From positions 62,001 to 126,000 of the forward strand of contig NZ_FOYW01000001.1 of assembly GCF_900115285.1 (NCBI RefSeq): DNA of 64,000 nt, given 5' to 3'. How positions within the stretch are numbered: position 1 is the first letter of the stretch; every line of letters starts with the position of its first letter. This DNA comes from Marinobacter daqiaonensis. Lineage in GTDB: Bacteria > Pseudomonadota > Gammaproteobacteria > Pseudomonadales > Oleiphilaceae. Made by a program: the position numbers and the translations under genes. This document shows positions 48,151-57,916 of this stretch, one piece after another. A model generated the notes under the pieces. It searched no databases. It saw nothing but the letters and a program-made list of their open reading frames with translations, and was not told where the DNA came from.

Positions 48151-48321
48151 TAGCACCTTTTTGCTATTTCTGATGCATTTTTGCGCAGTTGTATCGGAAA
48201 ATAGTGTGTGAAGGATCCGGCAGTGGTGTGAAAGCCAGCCCCTTGCCACCGTCGGATATTGCTAACAGACCGTGCTGCTGGCCGCACGGATGAAACTTGC
48301 GTTGATGACATAGGACATATA

Positions 48322-50016
48322 ATGAGCGAGAGCTTTGCTGATCTTTTCGAAGAAAGCCTGAAAGAAATTGACATGCAACCAGGTTCCATCGTCCAGGGAA
48401 CCGTGGTGGATATCGACAACGACTGGGTCACCGTTAACGCCGGACTGAAGTCCGAAGGCGTTATCCCCGCCTCCCAGTTCCTGAACGAAAAAGGCGAGTT
48501 GGAAATTGCTATCGGCGACGTTGTCGATGTAGCTCTCGACGCGGTTGAAGACGGTTTCGGTGAAACCCGTCTGTCCCGCGAAAAAGCCAAGCGGGCTGAA
48601 GCCTGGAAGGTTCTTGAAAAGTCCTTCGAGAAAGAAGAGGTTGTCAAGGGCGTTATCAATGGCAAGGTCAAGGGTGGTTTTACCGTCGATCTGGCCGGTA
48701 TCCGCGCCTTCCTGCCCGGCTCCCTGGTAGATGTTCGTCCTGTTCGCGACACCGCACACCTGGAGAACAAGGAGCTGGAATTCAAGGTTATCAAGCTCGA
48801 CCAGAAGCGTAACAACGTGGTGGTTTCCCGCCGCGCCGTTCTGGAAGCCGAGACCAGCGCCGAGCGTGAAGCTCTGCTGGAGACCCTGACAGAGGGCATG
48901 ACTCTGCAGGGTATCGTCAAGAACCTCACCGACTACGGTGCGTTTGTTGACCTGGGTGGCGTTGACGGCCTGCTGCACATCACCGACATGGCCTGGAAGC
49001 GCATCAAGCACCCGAGCGAGATTGTGAACGTTGGCGACGAAATCACCGTCAAGGTTCTGAAGTTCGACCGTGAGCGTAACCGTGTTTCTCTCGGTCTCAA
49101 GCAGCTGGGTGAAGACCCGTGGGTCGACATCAAGGGCCGTTACCCCGAAGGCAGCAAGGTTACCGCACGTGTAACCAACCTGACCGACTACGGCTGTTTC
49201 GCCGAGCTGGAAGAGGGTGTTGAGGGTCTGGTACACGTCTCCGAAATGGACTGGACCAACAAGAACATCCACCCCTCCAAGGTGGTTCAGGTAGGTGACG
49301 AAGTCGAAGTCATGATCCTGGACATTGATGAAGAGCGCCGTCGTATTTCCCTGGGCATCAAGCAGTGCGTGCCCAACCCCTGGGAAGAGTTCTCCGCGAA
49401 CTACAACAAGGGCGACAAGGTCAGCGGCAAGATCAAGTCCATCACTGACTTTGGTATCTTCATCGGCCTGGATGGCGGCATCGACGGTCTGGTTCACCTG
49501 TCCGACATCAGCTGGAACGAGACCGGTGAAGAAGCCGTTCGTGAGTACAAGAAGGGCGACGAAGTCGAGACCGTTATTCTGTCCGTTGATCCTGAGCGTG
49601 AGCGTATCTCCCTTGGTATCAAGCAGCTGGAAAGCGATCCGTTCGCCGAGTTCGTTCAGCTGAACGACAAGGGCTCCATCGTCAAGGGCACGGTTTCCGC
49701 CGTCGACGCGAAGGCAGCCACCATAGCCCTGAATGACGAGGTCGAAGCGGTGCTGAAGGCTTCCGAGATCAGCCGTGACAAGGTTGAGGATGCCCGTAAC
49801 GCCCTGAACGAAGGCGACGAGGTTGAGGCGAAGATCATCAGCATCGATCGTAAGAACCGCGTCATCAACCTGTCTGTCAAGTCCAAGGATGTGGAAGAAG
49901 ACAAGCAGGCGCTGGAAAGCGTGCGCAGCAAGACTGCCGAGTCATCCTCCGGGGCCACCACCATCGGTGACCTGATCAAGGAACAGATGCAGCAGCAGAA
50001 CGCCAACAAAGAGTGA
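48322..50016 (+). CDS. rpsA: 30S ribosomal protein S1
   Basis: S1 binds mRNA leaders on the small subunit and is needed to start translation on most transcripts. The 564-residue protein has six S1 (OB-fold) repeats; repeats 3 and 4 are recognisable by [22 protein letters not shown] and [27 protein letters not shown] cores, and repeat 5 by [20 protein letters not shown]. The ATG at 48322 gives [13 protein letters not shown], the usual N-terminus. Codon use is strongly biased, as expected of a highly expressed gene. It has 171 bases upstream for its own promoter and a terminator after it. Confidence 0.98.
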   Translation: MSESFADLFEESLKEIDMQPGSIVQGTVVDIDNDWVTVNAGLKSEGVIPASQFLNEKGELEIAIGDVVDVALDAVEDGFGETRLSREKAKRAEAWKVLEKSFEKEEVVKGVINGKVKGGFTVDLAGIRAFLPGSLVDVRPVRDTAHLENKELEFKVIKLDQKRNNVVVSRRAVLEAETSAEREALLETLTEGMTLQGIVKNLTDYGAFVDLGGVDGLLHITDMAWKRIKHPSEIVNVGDEITVKVLKFDRERNRVSLGLKQLGEDPWVDIKGRYPEGSKVTARVTNLTDYGCFAELEEGVEGLVHVSEMDWTNKNIHPSKVVQVGDEVEVMILDIDEERRRISLGIKQCVPNPWEEFSANYNKGDKVSGKIKSITDFGIFIGLDGGIDGLVHLSDISWNETGEEAVREYKKGDEVETVILSVDPERERISLGIKQLESDPFAEFVQLNDKGSIVKGTVSAVDAKAATIALNDEVEAVLKASEISRDKVEDARNALNEGDEVEAKIISIDRKNRVINLSVKSKDVEEDKQALESVRSKTAESSSGATTIGDLIKEQMQQQNANKE

Positions 50017-50034
50017 TCAAATACTCTAGAAGGC

Positions 50035-50066
50035 AAAAAAACGGGCTCTAAGAGCCCGTTTTTTTT
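50035..50066 (+). terminator. Rho-independent terminator after rpsA
   Basis: ACGGGCTC (50041-50048), loop TAA, GAGCCCGT (50052-50059), then seven T; six A precede it. Confidence 0.95.
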
Positions 50067-50231
50067 GTCTTTTTTTCAGGTTTGGCTAAACTAGGGGACA
50101 GTCTGGCCAGCTCACCACTGGACCCGGCCGAACTGGATACCCACAGTATGCGACCGGTTGATCCGGACGTGGCAGGCGAGCAAGAAGCTGAACCGAGGGC
50201 TTCGCAATAAAAATGAAAAGGGATGAGCCTC

Positions 50232-50528
50232 ATGACAAAGTCTGAACTTGTCGAACTGATTGCATCGAAGCAGACTCAGCTGTCCGTAAAAGACGTGGAG
50301 TTGGCGGTTAAAACCATCATTGATCATATGTCCCAGTCGCTCGCGGATGGGCAACGGATTGAAATCCGTGGGTTTGGAAGTTTTTCCCTGCACCACCGGG
50401 CCGCCAGGACCGGGCGTAACCCGAAGACGGGCGAAGCGGTAAAGTTGCCGGCCAAGTTCGTACCTCATTTCAAGCCGGGAAAAGAGCTTCGCGAGCAGGT
50501 CAATGACAGCATGAAAAAAGGCTTCTGA
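50232..50528 (+). CDS. ihfB: Integration host factor beta subunit
   Basis: IHF is a DNA-bending heterodimer used in replication, recombination and transcription. The 98-residue protein has the HU/IHF signature [21 protein letters not shown] with the intercalating Pro in the arm tip and the beta-subunit N-terminus [14 protein letters not shown]. The ATG at 50232 is preferred over 50223 because the A/G-rich site lies directly against the earlier one. It follows rpsA, the usual location of ihfB. Confidence 0.96.
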   Translation: MTKSELVELIASKQTQLSVKDVELAVKTIIDHMSQSLADGQRIEIRGFGSFSLHHRAARTGRNPKTGEAVKLPAKFVPHFKPGKELREQVNDSMKKGF

Positions 50529-50623
50529 TCTCGCCATAATCGATATCAGGAAACCATCCGATCATCATGATCGGGTAGAATGCCACGATGCGTCTCATTC
50601 ATTCTTCCTGGAGCAGGGGTGCT

Positions 50624-50926
50624 ATGGCAGGGATTCGGAAGTTAATTCTCCTTCTTTTGGTAATGCTGGTGGTGCTGGCGGTCCTGGTGTTTTCCATGAA
50701 CAACCAGATGGCGGTGTCACTCAATTTCCTGATCTACGAAACCCAGCCCCGGGGTGTCGCAGTCTGGCTCATACTTGCACTCATCCTTGGCATCCTTCTC
50801 GGGGTCATATTCACCCTTTTGGCCACGGTCCGGATATCCGTTTCGCGGCACAGACTGCGAAAGAAGCTGGACAGGGCGGAGAAAGAGCTTGAAAAGGACC
50901 GGTCGCCCCAAGATCGGACAGTCTGA
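50624..50926 (+). CDS. lapA: Lipopolysaccharide assembly protein LapA
   Basis: LapA is a small inner-membrane protein that works with LapB in controlling LpxC turnover and LPS amount. The 100-residue protein has two membrane helices (LILLLLVMLVVLAVLVFSM and VWLILALILGILLGVIFTL) and a basic/acidic C-terminal helix (RHRLRKKLDRAEKELEKD). The ATG at 50624 follows AGGGG; the ATG at 50588 is out of line with the family. lapB starts directly after its stop codon. Confidence 0.93.
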   Translation: MAGIRKLILLLLVMLVVLAVLVFSMNNQMAVSLNFLIYETQPRGVAVWLILALILGILLGVIFTLLATVRISVSRHRLRKKLDRAEKELEKDRSPQDRTV

Positions 50927-52096
50927 ATGGATATGCTTTTTCAATGGCTGCTGCTGACCGCCGCAGTCGCGGCGGGGTGGTTTGTTGGTCGCCACTTCCG
51001 CTCGGAGCAACGCCGCACCAAAAGTATTTCGGACGAATCGTCCGTCCGCGAACGCCTGCAATTCCTGTTTACCAACTATTCCGACCAGGCGGTGGAGAAC
51101 TTCGTCCAGTCGCTGGCGGTCAACCGCGATACCGTGAGCCTGCACCTGTCCATCGGTGCCCACTTCCGCAACAAGGGTGAAACCGACCGGGCGATTCTGA
51201 TTCACCAGAACCTTCTGGCCCGGCCGGAACTGCCCGGACATTTTTCGCCCCAGGTTACCTATGAACTGGCCCTGGATTACCTGGCGGCGGGGTTGCTGGA
51301 CCGGGCCGAGGCCCTGTTTCATCAGCTGATGGACGATCGTACCTATGGTGAGCGGGCAGCAAAGCAGCTGATCGAGTTGTATCAGCAGGAGCGGGAGTGG
51401 GGAAAGGCGGCCCAGGTGGCCCGAACCCTGATGAAGGGCAGCCTCAATGGGAATCTGGGCCGACAGCTGGCCTATATCACCTGTGAACTGGCTGACCAGA
51501 GCCTGCACAAGGACGATCGCTGGGGCGCGCAGAAGCTTGCGAAGGAAGCGCTTTCCATCGACGCTGCGTGCGTACGGGCAAGCTTTATCCTTTCGTCGCT
51601 CCAGGCTCGCCAGGGCAATTACCGGGAAGCGGCCAATGTCTGCCTGAAAGTGTTCGAACAGAACCCGGAATTCGGCCCTGAGGCGGTGGACCGCTTCATG
51701 AAACTGGAACGGGCCCACGGGGAAGTGGGGCGCAACGTGAAGAAGCTCCGCAAACTGTACGAGCAGCATCCCGGAACCAGTCTGTTGCTGGCCCTGGCGG
51801 AAGCTGTGGAGCAGTCCTCGGGACGGCAGGCAGCCATTGACCTGTTGAGAACCGAGCTGGAGTCCAGGCCCAGTGTTCGTGGCCTGCTTCGCCTAGTGGA
51901 GCTTGCCGGTTACGAGCGTGGGCTTGCCACTGGCGAGGGCCGCCTGGTCAGCCGTATCGGCAACCTGATCGTTACCAACCGTCCGGTATACCGGTGTGTG
52001 AACTGCGGGTTCTCGGGACAGCAGTTGCACTGGTTGTGTCCAAGCTGCAAGGAATGGGAAACCGTGCGCCCGATTCAGGGTGTTGAGGCGGAGTAG
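50927..52096 (+). CDS. lapB: Lipopolysaccharide assembly protein LapB (YciM)
   Basis: LapB is an inner-membrane TPR protein facing the cytoplasm that hands LpxC to FtsH for degradation. The 389-residue protein has an N-terminal membrane anchor (LFQWLLLTAAVAAGWFVG), about nine TPR repeats (60-340) and a C-terminal rubredoxin-like knuckle with C357, C360, C371 and C374. Start and stop of neighbours are adjacent (TGAATG), so it is coupled to lapA. The lapA-lapB-pyrF order is conserved in gammaproteobacteria. Confidence 0.97.
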   Translation: MDMLFQWLLLTAAVAAGWFVGRHFRSEQRRTKSISDESSVRERLQFLFTNYSDQAVENFVQSLAVNRDTVSLHLSIGAHFRNKGETDRAILIHQNLLARPELPGHFSPQVTYELALDYLAAGLLDRAEALFHQLMDDRTYGERAAKQLIELYQQEREWGKAAQVARTLMKGSLNGNLGRQLAYITCELADQSLHKDDRWGAQKLAKEALSIDAACVRASFILSSLQARQGNYREAANVCLKVFEQNPEFGPEAVDRFMKLERAHGEVGRNVKKLRKLYEQHPGTSLLLALAEAVEQSSGRQAAIDLLRTELESRPSVRGLLRLVELAGYERGLATGEGRLVSRIGNLIVTNRPVYRCVNCGFSGQQLHWLCPSCKEWETVRPIQGVEAE

Positions 52097-52179
52097 CGCG
52101 TTTTCTGGCATAATCCCGGTCCGATCGCGTTCCGGCTATTGCCCGGATCCCTTCCAACGTTCGGAAACAGGAGCCTCCC

Positions 52180-52884
52180 GTGCAGGATTCCCTCGGTCCC
52201 CGCATCATCATTGCCCTCGATTTTTCCTCCGAAGCATCCGCCCTGGCGCTTGTGGATACCCTTGATCCGAAGCTCTGTCGCCTTAAAGTTGGCAAGGAGC
52301 TGTTCACCCGGTGTGGTCCGGGTCTGGTGCGCAAGCTCCATGAAAGGGGCTTTGAGGTGTTCCTTGACCTTAAATTCCATGACATCCCCAATACCACCTC
52401 CGCGGCAGTGGCGGCGGCAGCCGAGCTCGGGGTGTGGATGGTGAACGTGCATGCCTCCGGCGGCCAGAAAATGATGACTGCCTGTCGTGAACGCCTGGAA
52501 TCCTTTGGTGCGGACCGTCCTTTGCTGATCGCGGTGACGGTTCTGACCAGCATGACCGCGGGTGACTTGGCCGGGGTCGGTATTGAGGACTCTCCCGCCT
52601 ACCAGGTGAACCGGCTGGCGACCCTGACCCGCAGCTGTGGCCTCGACGGTGTGGTGTGTTCGGCCCAGGAAGCGCCCACCCTGAAACTCGAGCAGGGGGC
52701 GGATTTTCGTCTGGTGACGCCCGGGATCCGGCCTGCTTCTTCCGAGCATGGCGATCAGCAGCGGGTTATGACGCCGGCTGCCGCCATTGAGGCTGGTAGT
52801 GACTACCTGGTTGTTGGCCGGCCTATTACTCAGGCGGCTGATCCCTTGGCTGCCTTGCGTTCGATCGTTTCCGAGATTTCCTGA
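52180..52884 (+). CDS. pyrF: Orotidine-5'-phosphate decarboxylase
   Basis: This enzyme makes UMP in the last step of pyrimidine synthesis. The 234-residue TIM-barrel protein has the signature IIALDFSS and the catalytic [10 protein letters not shown] block (Lys-Asp-Lys-Asp network), and LVVGRPIT near the C-terminus for phosphate binding. The start is GTG at 52180, with CAGGAG six bases upstream. It ends the lapA-lapB-pyrF unit; a large palindromic repeat begins 40 bases after its stop. Confidence 0.97.
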   Translation: MQDSLGPRIIIALDFSSEASALALVDTLDPKLCRLKVGKELFTRCGPGLVRKLHERGFEVFLDLKFHDIPNTTSAAVAAAAELGVWMVNVHASGGQKMMTACRERLESFGADRPLLIAVTVLTSMTAGDLAGVGIEDSPAYQVNRLATLTRSCGLDGVVCSAQEAPTLKLEQGADFRLVTPGIRPASSEHGDQQRVMTPAAAIEAGSDYLVVGRPITQAADPLAALRSIVSEIS

Positions 52885-52924
52885 GCTCTAGGTGTTTGGC
52901 CTGGTAGTCTTCCAGAGTAGTGGC

Positions 52925-53045
52925 GGAGGTCGCAGGTCGATATCCTTTTCTGGGGGACGCCCCGCAAGTACATCCCTGTAGGGCTTGTCGAGCGCCGTCC
53001 CTGGCGCTCGACACCCCCAGAAAAGAATCTCAACCTGCGCCCTCC
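52925..53045. repeat. Large palindromic repeat element 1
   Basis: A 121-base imperfect palindrome. The outer arms include a perfect 12-bp pairing (52945-52956 with 53014-53025). An inner perfect 10-bp hairpin is GTCGAGCGCC (52987-52996) / GGCGCTCGAC (53003-53012) with loop GTCCCT. A 30-base core at 52956-52985 (starts GACGCCCCGC, ends TAGGGCT) is shared exactly, in inverted orientation, with element 2. It lies just after pyrF and codes for nothing. Confidence 0.9.
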
Positions 53046-53181
53046 CAGACTTTGGGTGGTAACGTTTTGGTGCAATAATGTTCAATTACCTGAATTAAAA
53101 ATAAGGCTTCAACTGAGCGATACTAAGCTCCTCGTTCTTTTTATCAGGCAATTCTCCAAGGCGTTATCTCTGAAGTTGCGC
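53046..53181. other. Gene-free stretch between two palindromic elements
   Basis: These 136 bases are more A+T-rich than their surroundings. No gene, promoter pair or RNA could be supported here. An open frame crossing it and element 2 has no family resemblance. Confidence 0.5.
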
Positions 53182-53298
53182 AAGGGCCAGGTCGATAACA
53201 CTTTCCGGGAGCGTCGGCAGCCAGGGATGGCTGCCGTCGAGCCCTACAGGGATGTACTTGCGGGGCGTCTCCCGGAAAGTGTTATCGACCTGGCCCTT
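53182..53298. repeat. Large palindromic repeat element 2, inverted relative to element 1
   Basis: Bases 53182-53211 and 53269-53298 are a perfect 30-bp inverted repeat (arm begins AAGGGCCAGGTCG). Inside is a hairpin CGGCAGCC-AGGGAT-GGCTGCCG (53215-53236) and the shared 30-base core in reverse (53240-53269). The outer arms differ in sequence from those of element 1, although each pairs with itself. This resembles intergenic palindromic repeats found many times in marine gammaproteobacterial genomes. Confidence 0.92.
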
Positions 53299-53380
53299 CA
53301 GGCTCCCAAGTTCACAGTCTACAAGACAAACACCAGATCAGCAGGCTACAAGGTCAACCTCAGAAATAAAAACAGAAGAC

Positions 53381-53417
53381 ACAAAAAAGCCGCGTCTGAA
53401 CAAACAGAGGCGGCTTT
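53381..53417 (-). terminator. Probable terminator of tRNA-Asn
   Basis: Read on the minus strand, AAAGCCGCCTCTG pairs with CAGACGCGGCTTT (one mismatch) and is followed by T-rich TTTGT. It begins 11 bases after the end of tRNA-Asn. Confidence 0.8.
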
Positions 53418-53427
53418 CCGGAATTAG

Positions 53428-53503
53428 TGGCTCCCCGACCTGGGCTCGAACCAGGGACAAACGGATTAACAGTCCGTTGCTCTACCAACTGAGCTATCGG
53501 GGA
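53428..53503 (-). tRNA. tRNA-Asn(GTT)
   Basis: On the minus strand the acceptor TCCCCGA (5' end at 53503) pairs with TCGGGGA, with discriminator G and encoded CCA. The anticodon loop CTGTTAA gives GTT. D arm GCTCAGTTGGTAGAGC and T arm CCTGG-TTCGAGC-CCAGG are intact. Length 76. Confidence 0.97.
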
Positions 53504-53617
53504 ACAGTCAGTCTTGACGAGGGCGGTATATTAAAGAGCCGTTACCGCCTCGTCAAGCCCTGCATTCCGACTTTCTCAGGTATCTGAAACACTGTTCAGA
53601 AAACCTCCAGAACCCGG

Positions 53618-54811
53618 TCAGGTTACCTTATTAAGCACCTTGCTCATGCGAGCCACTGCGTCTTTGAGGACCTCCATACCGGTGGCAAAGCTCAGTCGCA
53701 TGTGACCGGGTGCACCGAAAGCGGAGCCCGGGACCAGGGCAACGCCGGCACCCTTGAGCAGCACTTCGGCCATTTCCACGTCATCGAACACACCGTCGGT
53801 GGCTTCAATGGCGCCCTGGAAGCTCGGGAACACATAGAAAGTGCCGTCTCCCTCCAGGCATTCCACGCCGGGGAGCTCGTTCAGTGCCTTGACCAGGTAG
53901 TCGTGACGCTCCTTGAATGCCTTGACCATCTCGCCAACACAGGCCTGGTCGCCTTCCAGTGCCGCCAGGGCGGCGGCCTGGGAGATGGAAGCCGGGTTGG
54001 AGGTGCTCTGGGACTGAATCTTCTTCATGGCCCCGATGACCGCGGCAGGGCCCGCAGCGTAGCCGATCCGCCAGCCAGTCATGGAGTAGGCCTTGGATAC
54101 GCCGTTCAGCACGAAAGTGCGCTCGTACAGCTCGGGGGTCGCATTGAGAATGTTGCAGAACGGCTTGCCGGTCCACAGGATCGGCTCATACATGTCGTCG
54201 GTGGCGATCATGATGTCCGGGTACTTCTTCAGAACCTCGCCAATGGCCTGCAGCTCTTCCATGGAATAGGCCATGCCGCTCGGGTTCGAGGGGCTGTTGA
54301 TCACGAACAGGCGCGTGCGCTCGGTGATGGCCTCTTCCAGCTGCTCGGGTGTGATCTTGAAACGGGTGTCGGCATTCGTCTCGATGATGACCGGGATACC
54401 CTCCGCCACCAGTACCATGTCCGGGTAGGAAACCCAGTAGGGCGCCGGAATAATCACCTCGTCGCCGGCGTTCAGTGTGGCAAGTGCGAGGTTGAAAAAG
54501 CTCTGCTTGCCTCCACTGGATACCAGTATCTGGCTCGCATCGTAGTCCAGGCCATTATCCCGCTTGAACTTGGCAATGATCGCCTTTTTCAGGGCCGGCG
54601 TACCGTCCACGGGCGTGTATTTGGTCTGGCCGTTGCGAATAGCCAGAATGGCCGCTTCCTTGATGTGATCAGGGGTATCGAAATCCGGTTCCCCGGCGCC
54701 CAGGCCAATGATGTCCTGACCGGCTGCCCGCAGTTCCGCGGCTTTGCTGGTCACGGCAAGGGTAGGGGATGGCTTGATGGCCTGTACACGGGTGGAAAGT
54801 TTAAAGTCCAA
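53618..54811 (-). CDS. Aspartate aminotransferase-like PLP enzyme (class I, subgroup 1b)
   Basis: This 397-residue class I aminotransferase most likely interconverts aspartate/oxaloacetate with glutamate/2-oxoglutarate. The N-terminus (LSTRVQAIKPSPTLAVTSKA) and GAGEPDFDTPDHIKEAA are hallmarks of the AspAT subgroup 1b found in Rhizobium and Bacillus. The PLP site is NGVSKAYSMTGWRIGYAAG, and the carboxylate-binding Arg lies in MRLSFATG. Some members also use prephenate or aromatic acids, so the exact substrate is open. It is divergent from uvrB with about 143 bases between. Confidence 0.9.
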   Translation of the reverse strand: MDFKLSTRVQAIKPSPTLAVTSKAAELRAAGQDIIGLGAGEPDFDTPDHIKEAAILAIRNGQTKYTPVDGTPALKKAIIAKFKRDNGLDYDASQILVSSGGKQSFFNLALATLNAGDEVIIPAPYWVSYPDMVLVAEGIPVIIETNADTRFKITPEQLEEAITERTRLFVINSPSNPSGMAYSMEELQAIGEVLKKYPDIMIATDDMYEPILWTGKPFCNILNATPELYERTFVLNGVSKAYSMTGWRIGYAAGPAAVIGAMKKIQSQSTSNPASISQAAALAALEGDQACVGEMVKAFKERHDYLVKALNELPGVECLEGDGTFYVFPSFQGAIEATDGVFDDVEMAEVLLKGAGVALVPGSAFGAPGHMRLSFATGMEVLKDAVARMSKVLNKVT

Positions 54812-54954
54812 ACTTGCGCTCCTTAAAGATGCGTCTGAGAGGGCTGCAGCCGTTTGGTCCGGATCAGGACCAAACCGACGGGGCTGTTTAACTACCGGAT
54901 GTTATCATGCCAGTGTGTTAACGATAAGTTTCCCGCAAGAGTGGAGGTAAATCA

Positions 54955-56982
54955 GTGCCCAGCTTCAAAGTGGATTCCCCCTACCAGCCGGCCGGTGACC
55001 AGCCCAAGGCTATTGAAGGGCTGGTGGACGGCATCGAATCCGGCCTCGCTCACCAGACTCTGTTGGGGGTTACCGGTTCGGGCAAGACCTTCACCATTGC
55101 CAACGTTGTCGAGAGAATCCAGCGTCCCACCATCGTCATGGCCCATAACAAGACACTGGCGGCCCAGTTGTACGGGGAGTTCCGGGAATTCTTCCCGGAC
55201 AACGCCGTCGAGTATTTTGTGTCCTACTACGATTATTACCAGCCGGAAGCCTACGTGCCGTCCTCAGATACATTTATCGAGAAGGACGCCTCCGTCAACG
55301 AGCACATCGAACAGATGCGCCTGTCCGCCACCAAGGCCCTGCTGGAGCGGGACGACGCCATTATCGTGGCCACGGTCTCGTCGATCTACGGTCTCGGTGA
55401 TCCCCAGTCCTACCTCAAGATGATGCTTCACCTGGACCGGGGGGACCATGTTGACCAGAGGACCATCCTGCGGCGGCTTGCGGAGCTCCAGTACACCCGC
55501 AACGACATGGAGTTCCACCGGGCCAACTACCGTGTCCGGGGGGATGTCATCGACGTGTTCCCGGCGGAATCGGAAAAAGAAGCCGTCCGCATCGAGCTGT
55601 TCGATGACGAGGTGGAGAATCTCAGCTATTTCGACCCCCTCACGGGCGAGGTGCTGCGCCGGGTGCCCCGGGTGACCATCTACCCCAAGACCCACTACGT
55701 GACCCCCCGGGAAACGGTCCTGGGGGCCATCGAGAACATCAAGGTGGAACTGGAGCAGCGTCTCAAGCAGCTTCGGGACAATAACCGCCTGGTGGAAGCC
55801 CAGAGGCTGGAGGAACGCACCCGCTACGACATCGAGATGATGCTGGAGCTGGGCTATTGCAACGGTATCGAGAACTACAGCCGCTACCTGTCCGGGCGGG
55901 CGCCGGGGGAGGCGCCGCCCACGCTGTTCGATTATATCCCGCCCGATGCGCTGCTGGTGGTGGATGAATCCCACGTCACCATTCCCCAGATCGGCGCCAT
56001 GTACAAGGGTGACCGTTCCCGCAAGGAAACCCTGGTGGAGTACGGCTTCCGGCTGCCGTCGGCCCTGGATAACCGGCCCATGCGGTTTGACGAATGGGAG
56101 CGGATCGCGCCCCAGATGATCTTCGTGTCGGCGACTCCGGCCAAATACGAGGAAGAGCACGCCGGCCAGGTGATCGAACAGGTTGTCCGGCCCACCGGTC
56201 TGCTGGACCCGGAAATCGAGGTGCGGCCGGCCTCCAGTCAGGTGGATGACCTGCTGGGCCAGATCCGCGAACGGGTGGCCATCAATGAGCGGGTTCTGGT
56301 GACGACGCTCACCAAGCGCATGGCCGAGGACCTGACCGACTTCCTCATGGAGCATGATGTGCGGGTGCGGTACCTGCACTCGGATATCGACACCGTTGAG
56401 CGGGTCGAGATTATCCGAGATCTGCGCCGGGGGGAGTTCGACGTTCTGGTGGGGATCAACCTGCTGCGGGAGGGACTGGATATGCCGGAGGTGTCCCTGG
56501 TGACCATTCTCGACGCCGACAAGGAAGGTTTCCTGCGGTCCGAACGTTCGCTGATCCAGACCATCGGCCGGGCGGCCCGTAACGTCCATGGCAAGGCCAT
56601 TCTATATGGCGACAATATCACCGGATCCATGCAGCGGGCCATCGATGAGACCGAGCGGCGCCGGGCCAAGCAGATGGCCCACAACGAGGCCCACGGTATC
56701 ACCCCCCAGGGACTCAACAAGAAAATCGCCGACATCATGGAAGGTGCCCACGGCGGTGGCCGGGGCCGTCGCAAGCCGGAACGTCCCGGCCAGCAGGCGG
56801 CCGAGGAAGCCGAGGAGTATCGCATCAAGGCGAAGGGCAAGTCGCCCGAGCAACTGCTCAAGGACATCACCCGGCTGGAGGACGAAATGTACAAGGCCGC
56901 CGCCGACCTGGACTTCGAGCACGCCGCCCGTCTGCGGGATGAGATCTCGGAGCTGAAAGAGGCCGCGGTTCGCCTTGGTTAG
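54955..56982 (+). CDS. uvrB: Excinuclease ABC subunit B
   Basis: UvrB is the damage-verifying helicase of nucleotide excision repair. The 675-residue protein has the P-loop GVTGSGKT (38-45), the beta-hairpin region with [12 protein letters not shown], and helicase motifs through [11 protein letters not shown]-terminal UVR motif ([22 protein letters not shown]) binds UvrC. The start is GTG at 54955, seven bases after GGAGG. No CTGT-N8-ACAG LexA box is visible in the upstream gap, unlike E. coli uvrB. Confidence 0.98.
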   Translation: MPSFKVDSPYQPAGDQPKAIEGLVDGIESGLAHQTLLGVTGSGKTFTIANVVERIQRPTIVMAHNKTLAAQLYGEFREFFPDNAVEYFVSYYDYYQPEAYVPSSDTFIEKDASVNEHIEQMRLSATKALLERDDAIIVATVSSIYGLGDPQSYLKMMLHLDRGDHVDQRTILRRLAELQYTRNDMEFHRANYRVRGDVIDVFPAESEKEAVRIELFDDEVENLSYFDPLTGEVLRRVPRVTIYPKTHYVTPRETVLGAIENIKVELEQRLKQLRDNNRLVEAQRLEERTRYDIEMMLELGYCNGIENYSRYLSGRAPGEAPPTLFDYIPPDALLVVDESHVTIPQIGAMYKGDRSRKETLVEYGFRLPSALDNRPMRFDEWERIAPQMIFVSATPAKYEEEHAGQVIEQVVRPTGLLDPEIEVRPASSQVDDLLGQIRERVAINERVLVTTLTKRMAEDLTDFLMEHDVRVRYLHSDIDTVERVEIIRDLRRGEFDVLVGINLLREGLDMPEVSLVTILDADKEGFLRSERSLIQTIGRAARNVHGKAILYGDNITGSMQRAIDETERRRAKQMAHNEAHGITPQGLNKKIADIMEGAHGGGRGRRKPERPGQQAAEEAEEYRIKAKGKSPEQLLKDITRLEDEMYKAAADLDFEHAARLRDEISELKEAAVRLG

Positions 56983-57085
56983 TCCTTGCATTCATGCGGC
57001 TTGCTTGCCACAGTCTCTGGAGTGCAGGGCCCCGTGACCGCAGCGGCAATGACGGGGCTGAACCGCTCGACCCAAGGTGGCGTGG

Positions 57086-57886
57086 ATGAATAACCCGAAG
57101 CATACCCTCTTCTGGATGACCCTGTTCCTGGCGGTTGTTCTGACCGTCTGCGTGCTGATCTACCGGCCGCTTCAGACCGCCTTCATGGCCAACTGGGTGT
57201 TCAACCTGCTGATTGTCTGCGTGCTGGTGGTAGGCATCATCCTGACATACCGCCAGGTCCTGGTGCTGTTTCCGGAAAGACGCTGGATTGCCCAGTTTCG
57301 CACCGGGCACTCGGGGCTGTCGGTGCTGCAGGAGCCACGCCTTCTCAAACCCCTGGCCCGCCAGCTTGGCGAGGACGCCAAGCGGGACCAGTTCACCCTG
57401 TCCACCCTGTCACTTCGTACGGTCCTGGACGGCATCCACAGCCGGATGGACGAACAGCGGGAGATAACCCGCTACTTCATCAGCCTTCTGGTCTTCCTGG
57501 GGCTGCTGGGTACCTTCTGGGGGCTGCTGGGAACCATCAACGCCGTGGGTTCGGTGATCACCGGACTGGACATGGATCAGGCGGACTTTGGCCGGGTCTT
57601 CTCGGATCTCCAGTCGGGCCTGCTGGAACCGCTGGAAGGAATGGGCACGGCGTTCAGCTCTTCACTGCTGGGCCTTGGCGGTTCACTGATCCTCGGGTTT
57701 CTCGATATCCAGGCGGGCCATGCCCAGAACCGTTTCTACGACGAGCTCGAGGAGTGGCTGACCGGGGTGACCAACCTGGTGGATGCCGTGGACGGTGGCA
57801 GTCCAGCGCCCCAGGACGGCTCGGAACTGCAGCGGCTGGCGGTGGAGAACCAACGTCTCAGGGACCAGCTGGCGGACCGGGAGTAA
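57086..57886 (+). CDS. MotA/ExbB-like membrane protein
   Basis: This 266-residue inner-membrane protein has two N-terminal helices, a cytoplasmic segment, then the MotA/TolQ/ExbB-type helix pair (ISLLVFLGLLGTFWGLLGTINAVG and GTAFSSSLLGLGGSLILGFLDI). ATG at 57086 is preferred; GTG at 57077 lacks a ribosome-binding site. The next gene is an OmpA-domain protein, so the two may form a proton- or ion-driven stator unit anchored to peptidoglycan. It is not among flagellar, tol or ton genes, and its work is unknown. Confidence 0.8.
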   Translation: MNNPKHTLFWMTLFLAVVLTVCVLIYRPLQTAFMANWVFNLLIVCVLVVGIILTYRQVLVLFPERRWIAQFRTGHSGLSVLQEPRLLKPLARQLGEDAKRDQFTLSTLSLRTVLDGIHSRMDEQREITRYFISLLVFLGLLGTFWGLLGTINAVGSVITGLDMDQADFGRVFSDLQSGLLEPLEGMGTAFSSSLLGLGGSLILGFLDIQAGHAQNRFYDELEEWLTGVTNLVDAVDGGSPAPQDGSELQRLAVENQRLRDQLADRE

Positions 57887-57916
57887 GCCCATGATGGCAC
57901 CTAGGAGCAGCCGCCC

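Noticed and set aside
53056..53427. 123-codon open frame including YRDVLAGRLPE
   Set aside because: It runs through palindromic element 2 and adjacent non-coding DNA; such peptides are typical false products of this repeat.
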